Positions 10,822-21,710 of a stretch of 64,000 bases of DNA are shown piece by piece. Location of the stretch: contig JAWZYV010016012.1 in assembly GCA_038373885.1 (NCBI GenBank), positions 1 to 64,000 of the forward strand, read 5' to 3'. The stretch is from Cheiracanthium punctorium. Taxonomy: Eukaryota; Arthropoda; Arachnida; Araneae; Cheiracanthiidae. Under the pieces are notes generated by a model, which was not told the origin of the DNA, ran no database searches, and was given only the letters and a program-made list of their open reading frames with translations. Both the position numbers and the translations under genes were made by a program. Numbering within the stretch: position 1 is the first letter of the stretch; each line of letters begins with the position of its first letter.

Positions 10822-11534
10822 CGAACGTTTATTAACTTTAGAAAGCAAACACACAAACAAAAAGTATAGGATCCGTTGCATTTTGTTTCGCAATACTTTA
10901 TAATTTTATCCGTGGAATAGTTTTTCATGGGTACATTTATTATGGATTATAATTCACGTTTAACAGTAAAACTAAAAAAAATATTTTATGAGTTTGAACT
11001 ACTTACCATTTACCTTTTAAAAATGTTTCTTTTTACCGTTGTATATTTACAGCCAAGTAAAACACAAATAGTATGAAATTAGCAGATGCGTTCTACAAAA
11101 AAAGAAAAAAAGCTGATGAGCAGACGATTATTATTTTTTTTTTTGGGGGGGGGCAGTTTATTGGTCTGGGTCTGTTCTTTAAAGCTTGCGAATTTAAACA
11201 TCACATCCTAATTGAGACGTTAAAATACTGTAACACCTCCACTTAAGCAAAACCCAGAGTTATTTACACGGTTTTCAAATCTGGACCTTTCATCTTTTGT
11301 TTACTTTCAAAATAACTTCGGTTTACGATTTTAATAATGATGTGAAATCTACAGATTTAATTTGCCTTCTCCACAAAAGATGGCAACGGGAAGTTTCCAC
11401 TGATCGTGAAGTTGTCATAGCGACCGGCGAGGAGAGAAAAGGAAGAATTAGAATTTGTAGTTAGTTGAAAAACAAAAGAATTGTGTTTGTTGGTTTATTT
11501 GTGAAATAATTGAACCTGGGCACATTTCCCGAAT
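10822..11534. other. Foldback core, no gene seen
   Basis: AT-rich sequence between the MITE and the right foldback arm. A T/G homopolymer block lies at about 11133-11153. No exon or bounded element is recognised. Confidence 0.4.
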
Positions 11535-11940
11535 GGTGTCTGGGATTTGTGCGGCCTATGTTCCGTATCCGGTGCCCCTTGGTTCTGGCGACATCGTGAG
11601 CGATGTTCAACGTTAGTAAAGTACCCTGCCGATGGTAGTTTGACTGGCAACCATAAAGAAATGTGTAGAGCTTGGCGACGTTTTTTTTAGAGGAATGATA
11701 ATGCGTGAAATATTGTAAATTGGATAATTTAGAACTATTGAAAGAAGCGAAATTTCTTGCACTTTCGGGCATGCGTAATAGTTGTTTTTTAATCTAGCTA
11801 CTGTGTATGTGTGACGTAAGTAGATGAATGTAACGAATTCGCTTGCTCAATTTGACGTCACTAAGCTGTTAATTTGTGTTTTGCGCATGCGTTATTGTTA
11901 TTTTTCGTTTTTTCCTGTTTCGTCTACTATTCTAATTTGC
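11535..11940 (-). repeat. Inner right arm of the foldback
   Basis: Inverted counterpart of 7320-7735. The minus-strand open frame of 103 codons (11461-11772) runs through this arm and shares the peptide words of the left-arm frame (SNLQY, KK, YGCQS). Shared peptide words between mirrored repeats reflect nucleotide identity and are not evidence of a protein. Confidence 0.8.
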
Positions 11941-12680
11941 TTCAACTTGTACTAATGTTTTTTTTTGGGGTCTCGCAGAGGGGCCCGCGTTAGCATATTT
12001 TCGAGGGGGCCCTTTTGAGGCGGTGGCCGGATCCACTGATGTTTTTTTTTGGGTCTCGCAGAGGGGCCGCGTTAGCATATTTTCGAGGGGGCCCCCTTGA
12101 GGCGGTGGACGGACCCACTGATGTTTTTTTGGATCTCGCAGAGGGGCCCGCGTTAGCATATTTTCGAGGGGGCCCTTTTGAGGCGGTGGCCGGACCCACT
12201 GATGTTTTTTTGGATCTCGCAGAGGGGCCCGCGTTAGCATATTTTCGAGGGGGCTCTTTTGAGGCGGTGGCCGGACCCACTGATGTTTTTTTTTTGGATC
12301 TCGCAGAGGGGCCCGCGTTAGCATATTTTCGAGGGGACCCCCTTGAGGCGGTGGCCGGACCCACTGATGTTTTTTTTGGATCTCGCAGAGGGGCCCGCGT
12401 TAGCATATTTTCGCGAAGGCCCCCTTGAGGCGATGGCCGGACCCACTGATGTTTTTTTGGGGTCTCGCAGAGGGGCCCACGATAGCATATTTTCGAGGGG
12501 GCCCTTTTGAGGCGTTAGCCGGACCCACTAATGTTCTTTTGGGGTCTCGCAGAGGGGCCCGCCCGGACCCACTGATGTTTTTTTGGGTCTCGCAGAGGGG
12601 CCCGCGTTATCATATTTTCGAGGGGGCCCTTTTGAGGCGGTAGCCGGACCCACTGATGTTTTTTTGGGGGTCTGTCAGAG
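11941..12680 (-). repeat. Right tandem array of the foldback, ~9 copies of an ~81-84-bp unit
   Basis: Units read gttttttttggrtctcgcag, aggggcccgcgttagcatat, tttcgagggggccc, cttttgaggcggtggccgga, cccactgat. On the minus strand they match the left array unit. Copies are more alike and more regular in length than on the left; one near 12545-12570 is truncated. Because many units are 81 nt (27 codons) the frames stay open for 130-138 codons on both strands, which is an artefact. Confidence 0.9.
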
Positions 12681-12689
12681 TAGCTCGCG

Positions 12690-13303
12690 CGCCCTCCGAG
12701 AAAAATGTTTTTACACTACATAAATGGGGCTTTTACCAATATTTAGCAGGCTTCATACTAGATAAAATGAATATTCACTATTTGCGCCCCCCTCCGAAAG
12801 AGTTTCTGCTTCCGCCCTTGGAGAACATATGTAAAGCTGACGTCATAAACTTGAAAATCGTCTGGATTTTTTATCACATGTTGGTCTGGAAAATCGTTTT
12901 TTTTTTTTTTTTTTTTTTTTTTAATCAGAATCTGAGTGGCAATTCTGATAATTAAACGCGGTGCATTTGAAGTATAGAATTTTCATTTAGTGTTAATTGC
13001 ATGAAGATTGAAGTTTGGTGTTCTTTGATTCTGAGTCGAATAAGTTTGTGTTGTCTTTCCCTTTTTTTTTTATTCCGTTTTACGGACCCTTTAACGTAAG
13101 TTAGTGAGCGTCTCGGGGAATTTCTTCGTTAGTATGGATGTGTGGAATATAGTATGGGGGGGGGAAAGTGAGGTAAGTGCTTCTTTAATTGTACTTTTTC
13201 TAATGTTTTGCTGTGGATTTGACTGTTTTATATAGTGTCATTTACTTAAAATTTGTGTTTCTTTGTAAAATTTTAGTGGTATATACTAGTGTTTATTCGT
13301 CAC
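12690..13303. other. No gene seen; 26-T tract
   Basis: A run of 26 T occupies 12897-12922. The rest is AT-rich sequence with a G-run near 13158. No exon or bounded repeat is recognised. Confidence 0.4.
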
Positions 13304-13450
13304 AAGACGGCGATAGCCGTTGGAGCTTGGCGGTCGCCAGGGAGGCTTGGCGCCAAGGTCTGTAGCGCTCGCACTTGGCGATCGCCAAGCTCCAGCGGCT
13401 ATCGCCGTGTTTACATGAGGGTCACCGTCTTGTATGATTTTACCATTTGT
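13304..13450. repeat. Hairpin-forming repeat, inverted partner of 5198-5450
   Basis: The left arm gacggcgatagccgttggag and the right arm ctccagcggctatcgccgt are inverted copies about 70 bp apart, with further nested pairs (cttggcg / cgccaag). The right end gtcttgtatgattttaccat is the inverted copy of the left outer sequence at 5198. Likely a small foldback MITE or the outer end of the larger structure. Confidence 0.7.
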
Positions 13451-13799
13451 GCTATTACAACAAACATAATTTGTCACATTCAGGTTCGTTAGAATTCTTA
13501 TCAAGTTTCAAGTTATTCTGTACAAACAAATAAAACTGCATAATTTCTTCTTATACGGGTAACATATTATCAATAAAATGCTTTAGTTTTCCAAAAATCA
13601 GGTCTTCAACATCACTTTTAGATTTTATTCTCAAATTCATGTTGAAATGCAAAATCGAAGCAGGAATAAAACCGCTATGTTCACTTCTAAATAAATTCAC
13701 TCTTTTTTCAATTCCTACTATTAGGTCACACTCTCCCTATATATATATCTTGTACAAAATTTTCAGTCGTTAATAAAATACTTTTTTATTCATCCATTC
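13451..13799. other. No gene seen
   Basis: AT-rich sequence between the hairpin and the modular repeat; nothing recognisable. Confidence 0.4.
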
Positions 13800-14093
13800 A
13801 AGTTCAAATATATTTTTTTAACTTGTGGTGGATGGCACTGGATGTTAATACAGTTTTGGTCCTAATCAACTGGATAATTTATCTACAGGACCGCCCTAGA
13901 GATTCGAAATACATTACGCTCTAAGGGCTGAAATTCATTAAACTCGCATATCTCAAAAACTATTAGACGTAGAATGTTGAAACTTTATATTCATGATTGT
14001 TGTAACATCTAGTTGTGCACCCCCCCATTTCGGCCCTATTCAACTGGATAGTTTATCTAATAGGGCCGCCCTAAATTTTAAATACATTATGCA

Positions 14094-15228
14094 TAGGGCC
14101 CGGATTTATATGCATTTGCATATATCAGCATATTTTGGACTTTCGCTCTTATATCCGCATTTTTGGGCTTTTGTGCATATAACTGCATATACTGGCTTAC
14201 AAATCTAACTCTTTGGCATTTAGCAAATAAAACCATGCTCGTTAAATTTATTTTCATAGGCTTTTCTGTTTTTCCCAACTAAAATTCCATATTCCCCTCT
14301 TTTCCGGAACGCACTGATACAAACCTGAACCTGCTTGAACTAAAATTTCCCTGAAAGCCCCATTTTGTTCACAGGCTTTCAAAGACTCGCTTGATATACC
14401 CATTCCCCAGAACCTGTAATCACAAGATGGGGTACATGGATCCAAGCAGTACTTTACTATGATAATTTCGATTTGATCAAAAGGTTTGTTTGTAGCTATC
14501 TTGATCCAACTGAAGCGGCAGCGATAAAAACTGCGCAAGAGCTACTTATGCAAGCATCTACTACAGATGACATAGCGGTAATATCGGCGGATTTCTCTGT
14601 TTTACCAAAGACAATTTTAGCTCTTGAATCTCAGAAACTAACACTTTTCTAATCAGTTCAATATACAGATACTCTGGCGAAAAATTTTGAAGATGTACTG
14701 GGATCAAAACTGGATCTGATAGAAGAGAAACTCTCTTATCCTGGCTGGAAAAATTCAGACTTTAAAGAGCTCAGGATCATTAAGCCAATTTTTGAAGGAG
14801 AATCTTCCTTTGAAGAGTTATCGAATTCTGAGGAACAATATAAAAGATGTATCAAGCTATAAATACGCGCCGAATGTGTCATGTGATGTAGAAATATCTT
14901 TTTCTGTATTTAAAGAGTATTATCCGTGAAAATCACCAATCTTGAACCATCCAATCCGTGAATCCAGTGTTTGAACCCTTAAAGCCCCTTAAGTTATTGC
15001 ATGTAATGAATAATTCTTATTTTTTGGATATAGTTTTTATTAGGTATGTATTTTTTTTTTAATTTTCTTGTATGGAAATATGTTTATTGCATATATTATT
15101 GGATATTCCATTATTTTTGAGCATATTTTTAAGATTTTCATATTTTGTTTATGCATATTTTTGCCTATTTTCGTGCATATTTATGTGAATATTTCTCTAG
15201 TTTTTTGTGCATATAAATCCGGACCCTA
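14094..15228 (+). mobile_element. hAT element, 1,135 bp, decayed
   Basis: Inverted ends TAGGGCCCGGATTTATATGC and TAGGGTCCGGATTTATATGC. Flanking 8-mers attatgca (14086-14093) and attatgct (15229-15236) match 7/8, and the host module is cleanly split. Subterminal regions are rich in gcatat words, as hAT subterminal motifs often are. It carries a broken transposase (14422-14929). Confidence 0.85.
14422..14929 (+). pseudogene. Broken hAT transposase, C-terminal half
   Basis: Reads TRWGTWIQAVLYYDNFD (the conserved hAT R-W segment that follows the catalytic core), then DPTEAAAIKTAQELL, and after a stop and a frame change YAPNVSCDVEISFSVFK. The last is the hAT dimerisation motif with the E thought to complete the DDE triad. 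Stops occur near 14650 and 14861. There is no N-terminal zinc finger or first catalytic D, so this copy is inactive. Confidence 0.75.
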
Positions 15229-16315
15229 ATTATGCTCTATGGGCTGAAATTCATTAAAGCGTATTTTAGAGGTATTATGTTAGTTCAAACGACTCAGAGT
15301 CAGAAGTGATATATGCTGTTAAGGAATTTTTCCATCGAAGAAAGTGTCTTTATCATTTATAGCGCTGCTACAGGAATACTCAAAATATTTCCATCACTTT
15401 ACGGTCAATGGCAGCTTTAGGGACATTCATCCATTTCAAGTACAATACCGTCCTACCATATAGTTAGGTAATGGTCCGACCACGATCACGTCCCTCCCTG
15501 AAGAATTACGCCGAAAGTCGCCAAGCTCGGCGACTTTTGTACGTGCGTACGTATTTTACTCTCAAATCTCAAAAACTATTAGTCATAGAATGTAGTCGTA
15601 GAATGTTGAAATTTCATATATAAGATTGTTATAACATCTAGTTGTGCATCTCGATTTTTGGTTCCAATTTACTGAAAAGTTTATTTACTTGACCACCCAA
15701 AAGAATTTCAATACATTAATGTCTATGGACATCTTCAATCTATTACATCTGTAGTCAGTCATTGTTTGGTCCATGCCCAAAATCTCGCCATTTTTCGTCG
15801 ACCTTGACGAATTTTGCCGAAATATCGCCATTTTTTGTCAACCTTGGCGAGTTTTGCCGAAATATCGCAAAATTTGGCGCCAAAAATAATTTCGCATTTC
15901 GTATAACTCTAAAACTTTTAACCGTAGAATGTTGTAATTTTGTATTTAGAACTATTGTAACATCTAACTGCATCTCTTTTTTTTCTAATTCCTACTATTA
16001 GCTGATTAACACACTTTTTCTGGATGTAATACATTAGAAATAGAATGAGAAGAAGATGCGCAGAAAAATATACAATTCGAACTGAATGAAAGTTTCAAAA
16101 ACATTTTTTGTTTATTTGTTTGTATAACATGTATTTCGGATTTGTGTGCTTGGCCCGAAATCCACTTATAAATCCACGTCAGAAGTAAAAACTTATTCAG
16201 GTGTATGCTTTATCCAGGCGTAGCAGACGATAAAAATGATTTTATTTATTAAAATTGCGTATTTTATAAGTTTGCGCCATCTGTCGACTGCTCTGTAAAA
16301 CTCAAAGGACGCGGT

Positions 16316-16617
16316 CAGACTGCCACTTTTGGGTAAAAACCCACTCAGGAAAAACCCAAGCCGTTCAAAGCGCTCATGCTGCCAAAGCTAAGTAGCTCGA
16401 TTTTTTCCCAACTCCCGAAAGATTTTCTTTGGGAAGTTGGGGAGATGGATTACATGACCTTTAGATGTTACTTTCTTTCCCTCCCATTGGCTCCGCTGGG
16501 TAGTAAATACGTGCCGCCAAGTTTTTTTTCCCTATTAACTACCCAAAATTGTCCACGATGTCAGTCTTACCGAGTAGCTCATGTTTTACTCAGAATTTAC
16601 CCAAACCTAGCAGTCTG
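16316..16617. mobile_element. Inverted-repeat MITE, 302 bp
   Basis: Ends CAGACTGCCACTTTTGGGTA and (inverted) CAGACTGCTAGGTTTGGGTA. The interior also folds (gggtaaaaaccc, tacccaa). The flanking sequences (gacgcggt, aagaaggg) show no duplication, so the superfamily is open, though the CAG ends suggest hAT. The open frame at 16376-16618 is incidental. Confidence 0.7.
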
Positions 16618-16837
16618 AAGAAGGGTTTGGTTAATGGTGCGATTGGATTCATCGCCGAAATTTATTGGCCTAATTTCCGCCGCGCGCAAATATATAAACA
16701 AGATATTCCATCAGTCCGGTGAACTCTGGAAATTATGATGTTCACAGAATAGAGCCAATATCGGTGCAATACTCCGCCAAAGGCAGCTACGGTACTGCTG
16801 AACGAAACGAAGAATGCTACCATTAATACTATCATGA

Positions 16838-17014
16838 GCATCAACAGTACATAAGATGCAAGGTAGCACTGTAGATTATGCAGTAATAAATCTAGGACGA
16901 AAACTCTTCGCAGTAGTTCAAGCATATGTCGCCTTGAATCGTGTGAAATCATTAGATGGACTATTAATTGAAGAACTGGACTGCTCGAAACTCACTAGAA
17001 AGGTTCCTTGCAAT
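16838..17014 (+). pseudogene. Helitron helicase (PIF1-like), C-terminal fragment
   Basis: The frame reads STVHKMQGSTVDYAV, then LFAVVQAYVALNRVKSLDGL and IEELDCSKLT. This matches the C-terminal helicase motifs V and VI of Helitron-encoded PIF1-type helicases, whose usual form is T-x-H-K-x-Q-G-x-T and GQ-x-Y-V-A-L-S-R. The motif VI serine is N here and the glycine before Q is V, so activity would be doubtful even if the rest existed. A TGA lies just upstream (16835-16837), and no Rep/HUH domain or earlier helicase motifs are present. Confidence 0.8.
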
Positions 17015-17059
17015 AAAAAATTACCACTCTCAACCTCCTTGCTCTCAACGCGCCTAAAG

Positions 17060-17625
17060 AAGTTTCACTTCAAAAATTACTTCCAAATTGTGTGCATAGG
17101 TGGCGCTGTACCGTCACAGTAAGAAAAACAAACGTAATGTGGGGTGTATAATCATTTTATTAAGCAGCAATGCCTTTCGTTACCAGTGTTCAATGTATGC
17201 ATCTTTTGTTGCTCAAGCCTTGCATCTAAACGACACTCAAGTTCAACCCATACACCCAAGTCAACCATGTCCATGTCTTATACAATCTGATCCGATCTTC
17301 GGGGCCGACCCCTTCTTTCACAATCTAAAACACTTTCAGTCTCTTTGACTTTTCAACTTTTCATGCCAGGCCAAAATGCTGTTTCGACTCAGAGGGTTTT
17401 TCTTAAATAAGTTACGAAACATTCTCTGAACTGTAGTTATGGATTTTGATTCGAAATGCCAACCTACCAGTGCGCTTTATCAGTCACAGTTACCATAGCT
17501 AGAATGAATATTCCCTCACCGTCATGCTGTTTGAAACTCACGAAAAATCCCTATTGGCTCTCACTGCTGAAAACTGGAGATGCAGCGCCATCTATGAACA
17601 CATTTTGGAAGTAATTCGTTTTAAG
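17060..17625. repeat. Inverted-repeat pair about 0.57 kb apart
   Basis: At the left: attacttccaaattgtgtgc-ataggtggcgctg. The inverted copy ends at 17625 (cagcgccatctatgaacaca-ttttggaagtaatt). The pair could be the ends of a non-autonomous DNA element; no duplication is evident and nothing between them codes. Confidence 0.55.
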
Positions 17626-17839
17626 AGGGAAAAATAAATTCTTGATTCTGTGAAGCATTACTGTGCGAACCGCATATTTATTTATACATCAATTTGTTGC
17701 TTTTCTGTGAATTTTTGAAATGTGTCAAGGACTTTTCGGACACCCTGTATTTAAAAAATTTTGAACTTCGGTACTTTTCTTATTCAATACAAAAAACAAA
17801 TTTTGGTCACTATTGGATTTTTAAATTAAAAAAAAGTTT

Positions 17840-18230
17840 TTTCCACTGCAACTACCGTACAGGTCGTCGTGCAAACAGACCACTACTGTGAAGCCTCCTG
17901 ACCACGTTAAAACGCGGTATCGGTTGTCCAATTGCCTATGCCATGGGTCTTGCGATTTCTCTCGCTGTCTGCAGCCTGTTCCTCCTCTCCTGGGTTGTAG
18001 GGCAATATATCGGTCGTCCCCTGGAGTGGTGTCCGTGGATGACCAATGCTGAACCGTCGGATAGCTGTTCCTGTAGTTTGAAATTCTTTGTAAAGTCGTG
18101 AAACGATCCTATGAGCAATCCCGAACTGCGCAGACACACTTGTCACACTTCGACCTTCCTCTATCTTTCCGATGATTCGACCTCGGGCAAAATCATCCCG
18201 ATGTCGTCTGATAGATTGATTGTTCGACAT
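17840..18230 (-). pseudogene. Tc1-like transposase, N-terminal fragment
   Basis: ATG at 18230-18228 opens MSNNQSIRRHRDDFARGRII, then GKIEEGRSVTSVSAQFGIAH (a paired-like helix-turn-helix typical of Tc1/Tc3 transposases), then a second domain (ERNRKTHGIGNWTTDTAF, degenerate). After a frame change comes LHSSGLFARRPVR, the conserved linker before the first catalytic D. A stop follows and the DDE domain is absent. The giant hAT begins only 35 bp upstream of the start codon. Confidence 0.75.
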
Positions 18231-18265
18231 TTTACATTGAGGCAGCTACTTGACTCCGTTTAAAC

Positions 18266-18930
18266 CAGGGATCCGTAACTTAACGTAATGCGCGTTATAA
18301 CCAATTCGTTATTCGTTACAAATCATAACGTTATTCACAAGCCGAATAACGTTATTCATACCGTAACTTTCAAATCGTTCTTCACGAAATAACGTTATAA
18401 TCTATAACGTTAATGATTTGAGAAATCAGTATTCGGTTACTTGACCCAAGAGTTCTCGGGGAATAACGTTATATTTAATAACGATATTCAACGTACACTT
18501 AATATAACGTTATCCTTTTCTGTGCTATACATAATAACTCTAAGAACAGTAACAGAATGCATTCGGTTAATCATGTTAACCGTTTAGTTTATAACGTTAA
18601 ACTCACATAACTATTTGATAACGATACAGTATCAATTAGTTCGAATATAACCTTTCGTTCAATAACAATTTAAATACGGTATGAGACCATAACATTAAAG
18701 GAACAGAACGACATCTTCATACCGTTATAACGCAATAACGAAATGCCATTCATATTGACACAATCCGTTACAAAATATAACAAATTGGTCCAATATATTT
18801 AAATACGGTATAAGGTAGTAACCGTTTGAGTAACCTAAAAATTTTGATCCGAATCATCGGCTTCTCGGACTGAGAGGAGCGTGAATGAAAGGTAAAAGTA
18901 TTGAGTGGGTTCACCACCCGGACTCGTGTT
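18266..18930 (+). repeat. Left terminal inverted repeat of the giant hAT
   Basis: Aligns by eye with the reverse complement of 52421-53064 from the first base to about cacccggact. The best-kept blocks are cagggatccgtaacttaacg, gtaacagaatgcattcggtt, tagtttataacgttaaactc, gatacagtatcaattagtt, taaatacggtatgagaccat, taaaggaacagaacga, tatatttaaatacggtataa and ggactgagaggag. Roughly seven TAACGTTA-type palindromes lie in the first 350 bp; these are good candidates for transposase-binding subterminal motifs, by analogy with hAT subterminal repeats. Confidence 0.9.
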
Positions 18931-20529
18931 CCCTACATAAAACACAGGATACATGCAAGGACTGATTTTCAGCATGGAATTCGGGCAGTGCCTGGGCGCC
19001 CAACAATAAGGGGCGCTCCCAAATGAGCCTTTAATTTTAAAAATTTGCATATTTTGAATTTAAGTTAAAATGAAATACAGCTAAGTTAATTTAATGAAAA
19101 ATAACAGTAATAATAATTACTCTGTTACTGTTTCATAGCGCTATCATAATATCCACACCTTTTTTTTAGCTAAACAGTAATAGTCTCAGGTAATTTATTC
19201 AGCGCAATCTTTTAGGCGTGGTCTATGCAGTGTGATGTATGCTGATCACGAGAAAGCCATAGAGCTGATTTTCAATCGGAACAGATAAAATTAAATAGCT
19301 TCCTAAGAGGAGCAAAGTGAAGATCTTTTCCATTATAAATAAATGCGCGATATGAACATAGGAAAATAAATACAAAAATATTGTATAACATGCTATTGAA
19401 AAATGGCGAATGAAATTTACGATTGAAAATAAATAACATAATTGAAATATTATTATCCTACATGATAGTATTACTATCGAACTATCCTACATGATAGTAT
19501 TACTATCGAAGTTGCTTTGTGGGGTATAAGCAAGTTTTCGGAAGAAGGAACTCCCAATGAAACTTTTCCCTGTGCCCCCATCTGTACAAATCGGTCCTTG
19601 GACATATGTAAGAGGGGGGGGGGGGTCCCTACCCACATGTGTCCAAGGCAAGTCGGATGATATGAAATGGGTATATACTGACAGTGGCCGATCCAGAAAA
19701 ATTCTGGAGGTGGCACAAAACATTTGGCTCATATTTTTGGTAAATTCATTTGAATTTACAAACTAAGTCAATATTCTATACTGCTGTTTTGGGGTAGCCC
19801 GTGCCCCTATGCCCCCCCCCTCTGGATCTGACAATAAATATTGAAGAGAAAATATGATTGTTAGCTACTGCATTAGCTAAATATTTTGAACTTCTAAAGC
19901 ATGGATTCTGAATGGGGCCAAAGAAAGTCTTGGATGGGTCTTTAATATTCTATTGATGTATTGGGATCAAACATATTTTTTCATGCTTAACGGTTTTTTC
20001 TTCTTTTTCTTTTTATTTTTTAAATAAAATGCTAACCCTTTGGGGAGCACAGTCAACTTCAGCAGGTCACTTTTTTTATATTAATTTTTTTTTTTTTTTT
20101 TTTTTTTGAAAACTGTGTAGGTCCAGCATTTTGCGCTATTACGTGGCTGCCAATCTAACGGTGTCGAGTTTTGGTCATTTTTCTCCAGATGCAACGTGAA
20201 TACAACTTAGAACCCCTAAAAAAATCTTTTTAAGCTAAAACGCTTTTAAACTCAAGTCCTGTCATCTGTTAGCAATAGGAAGTGTGATAAACAGTGACTT
20301 TTTAATTAGTAGTTTTAAATATTAAAATCATTTGTACTTGTTCTTTTTTCACTGTAGAAATAAGTGTAAAAAAGTGAGACCGCCCCTGTAAAGGTTAAAT
20401 TTTGGGTCTATTAAGAAAATATTTTTTTGCAGAAGTTAAGGGTTTAGCCAGGAGTTATATCCTCCTAATACCGAAACTTTTAGATCAGTTAGTATTAGCA
20501 TTAATGTGCATATGTGTATTTTGCTGAGA
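18931..20529. other. No gene seen (giant hAT interior, left)
   Basis: AT-rich sequence with an 18-T run near 20090. Apart from the MITE-like block at 19681-19833 nothing is recognised. A short duplication of the word actatcctacatgatagtat-t occurs at about 19452 and 19479. Confidence 0.4.
19681..19833. mobile_element. hAT-like MITE, degraded right end
   Basis: The left end CAGTGGCCGATCCAG and a right end CTGGATCTG are imperfect inverted copies around a C-homopolymer core. The same CAGTGGCGGATCCAG-type terminus is hinted at near 59813. No duplication is seen. Confidence 0.5.
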
Positions 20530-21710
20530 CAAACCTGCATGAGGGGAATCTGCTTGGTGGGGGAGGCTGCCTTGGGCGGAGGTTTTTCTAAAAGATTCAA
20601 CGCAAATTCACTTAGCATCTGGAAAAAACCGACCAAAACTTCAGACCGTTAGATAGGCGGCCAATCAGTTGGCTGGAAGCCTGGACTTTAATACTTTGAC
20701 AATCAACCATGTTCAATATTTTATTCATTCGGCTATGGCGAATTCATCGGCCCATAAGCATTCAGATTTTCATGTCTTGCGAAAATTCCGTTTATTTATA
20801 CACAGCTCTAATGCTTATATCCCTCCTAAGAAACTACTGTCTGTACTCCTGGTCAAGATAGTGGAAAGAAGTTGGGAATCACTGATCCAGTGCTATCAGC
20901 AATGTTAATATAATTGAAAAGACATACTTCTTTGCGAGTTTAATATCATGTGTAACATCATTCATTTTTGTAATTTCGTTTATGTGCCACTCATACATCA
21001 ATTTAGGTCCCATAATCATTAAAATGACGATGGGAAAACATAAAATTGATAAGATGTAAAAAATATATATTTTATTATAATGCGTATGTGATGACTGATT
21101 TCCGGAATATTTTGTTATTTCTCTCATGTGGCAATCATCCCCATCTCAAAATCTGGCATTTTTACTTCCCGAGCAAGTAATATGTATGGAAAGTATTGTA
21201 ATCTAGAAAAAAATTCGACTTTACGATTTTCATGTATTTACACATTTTGGGACTTTCTAAATTCATTTATGTTGTTTTTGTGGTGATTTATTTATGAATG
21301 CGAACACGATAACTCCTAAACAATGCATTCGATTGAGCTAAAATTTTGTATGAATATTATAGACCACCCACTAGCATGACCCATATTGATTTTTGTGTGA
21401 ACAGGATGTATAGTTTTTTACAAGGCTGCAAAAAGGTTTCTAATACATTACGGCCTATGGACGGGATTTCTTGAAAGTGCACTAGCATCTATTGAGTATT
21501 TGAGTATTTTGTGTTATGCAAGCCTACACGAAGGGCATCTACCTACGGGTGAGATGTCTTGGGCTTTTTAAAGGGCTCTAATGTGTATTTAAGCTGCATC
21601 TGCGTGCACATAAAACCGCCAGAAACTCTAGACCGTTAGATAGACGGCCACGCGCTATGCCCGAACATGGGACCTTCACACTCCGGTTACCTACAATACT
21701 CATAGCAGGG
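20530..21710 (+). repeat. Two copies of a dispersed ~170-bp repeat
   Basis: Copies at about 20530-20700 and 21515-21710 share a CCTACA/GCATGAGGGG-type start, a gaggcttgggcgga-type block, tttttaaa, taacatctgg, and ctccagaccgttagatagac-ggcc. Other copies lie at 37090-37260, 38045-38280, 46060-46170 (minus) and 51840-51910, all inside the giant hAT. In most copies the frame around NSRPLDRRPR-MPE-TFTL stays open. Confidence 0.65.

Larger units (their letters stand above)
13800..16010 (+). repeat. Copy of the ACTTCCTTG modular repeat family, split by a hAT
   Basis: Contains the modules of the 53455 and 62084 copies in the same order: ctcaaaaactattag-cgtagaatgttgaa, taacatctagttgtgca, caggaccgccc, aaatacattacgctctatgg, the gtcgccaagcttggcgac palindrome and the tttcgccgaaatatcgcca blocks. 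The left terminus is missing. A 1.1-kb hAT copy (14094-15228) interrupts the module tacattacgctctatggg. No coding frame. Confidence 0.8.

Noticed and set aside
11932..12428. Open frames of 130-138 codons on both strands.
   Set aside because: They exist because the repeat unit is often 81 nt with few stops; both strands are open at once, with no start context or family.
5629..12680. The two tandem arrays considered as CRISPR arrays.
   Set aside because: Units are contiguous with no unique spacers, vary in length, and the host is an intron-bearing animal genome without cas genes here.
15755..16001. Small open frames in the TCGCCAAA-rich modules here and at 54532-54826.
   Set aside because: The palindromic modules give similar frames on both strands in each repeat copy.
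16662..16952. A 96-codon minus-strand frame.
   Set aside because: It is antisense to the Helitron helicase fragment, which has recognisable motifs on the plus strand.
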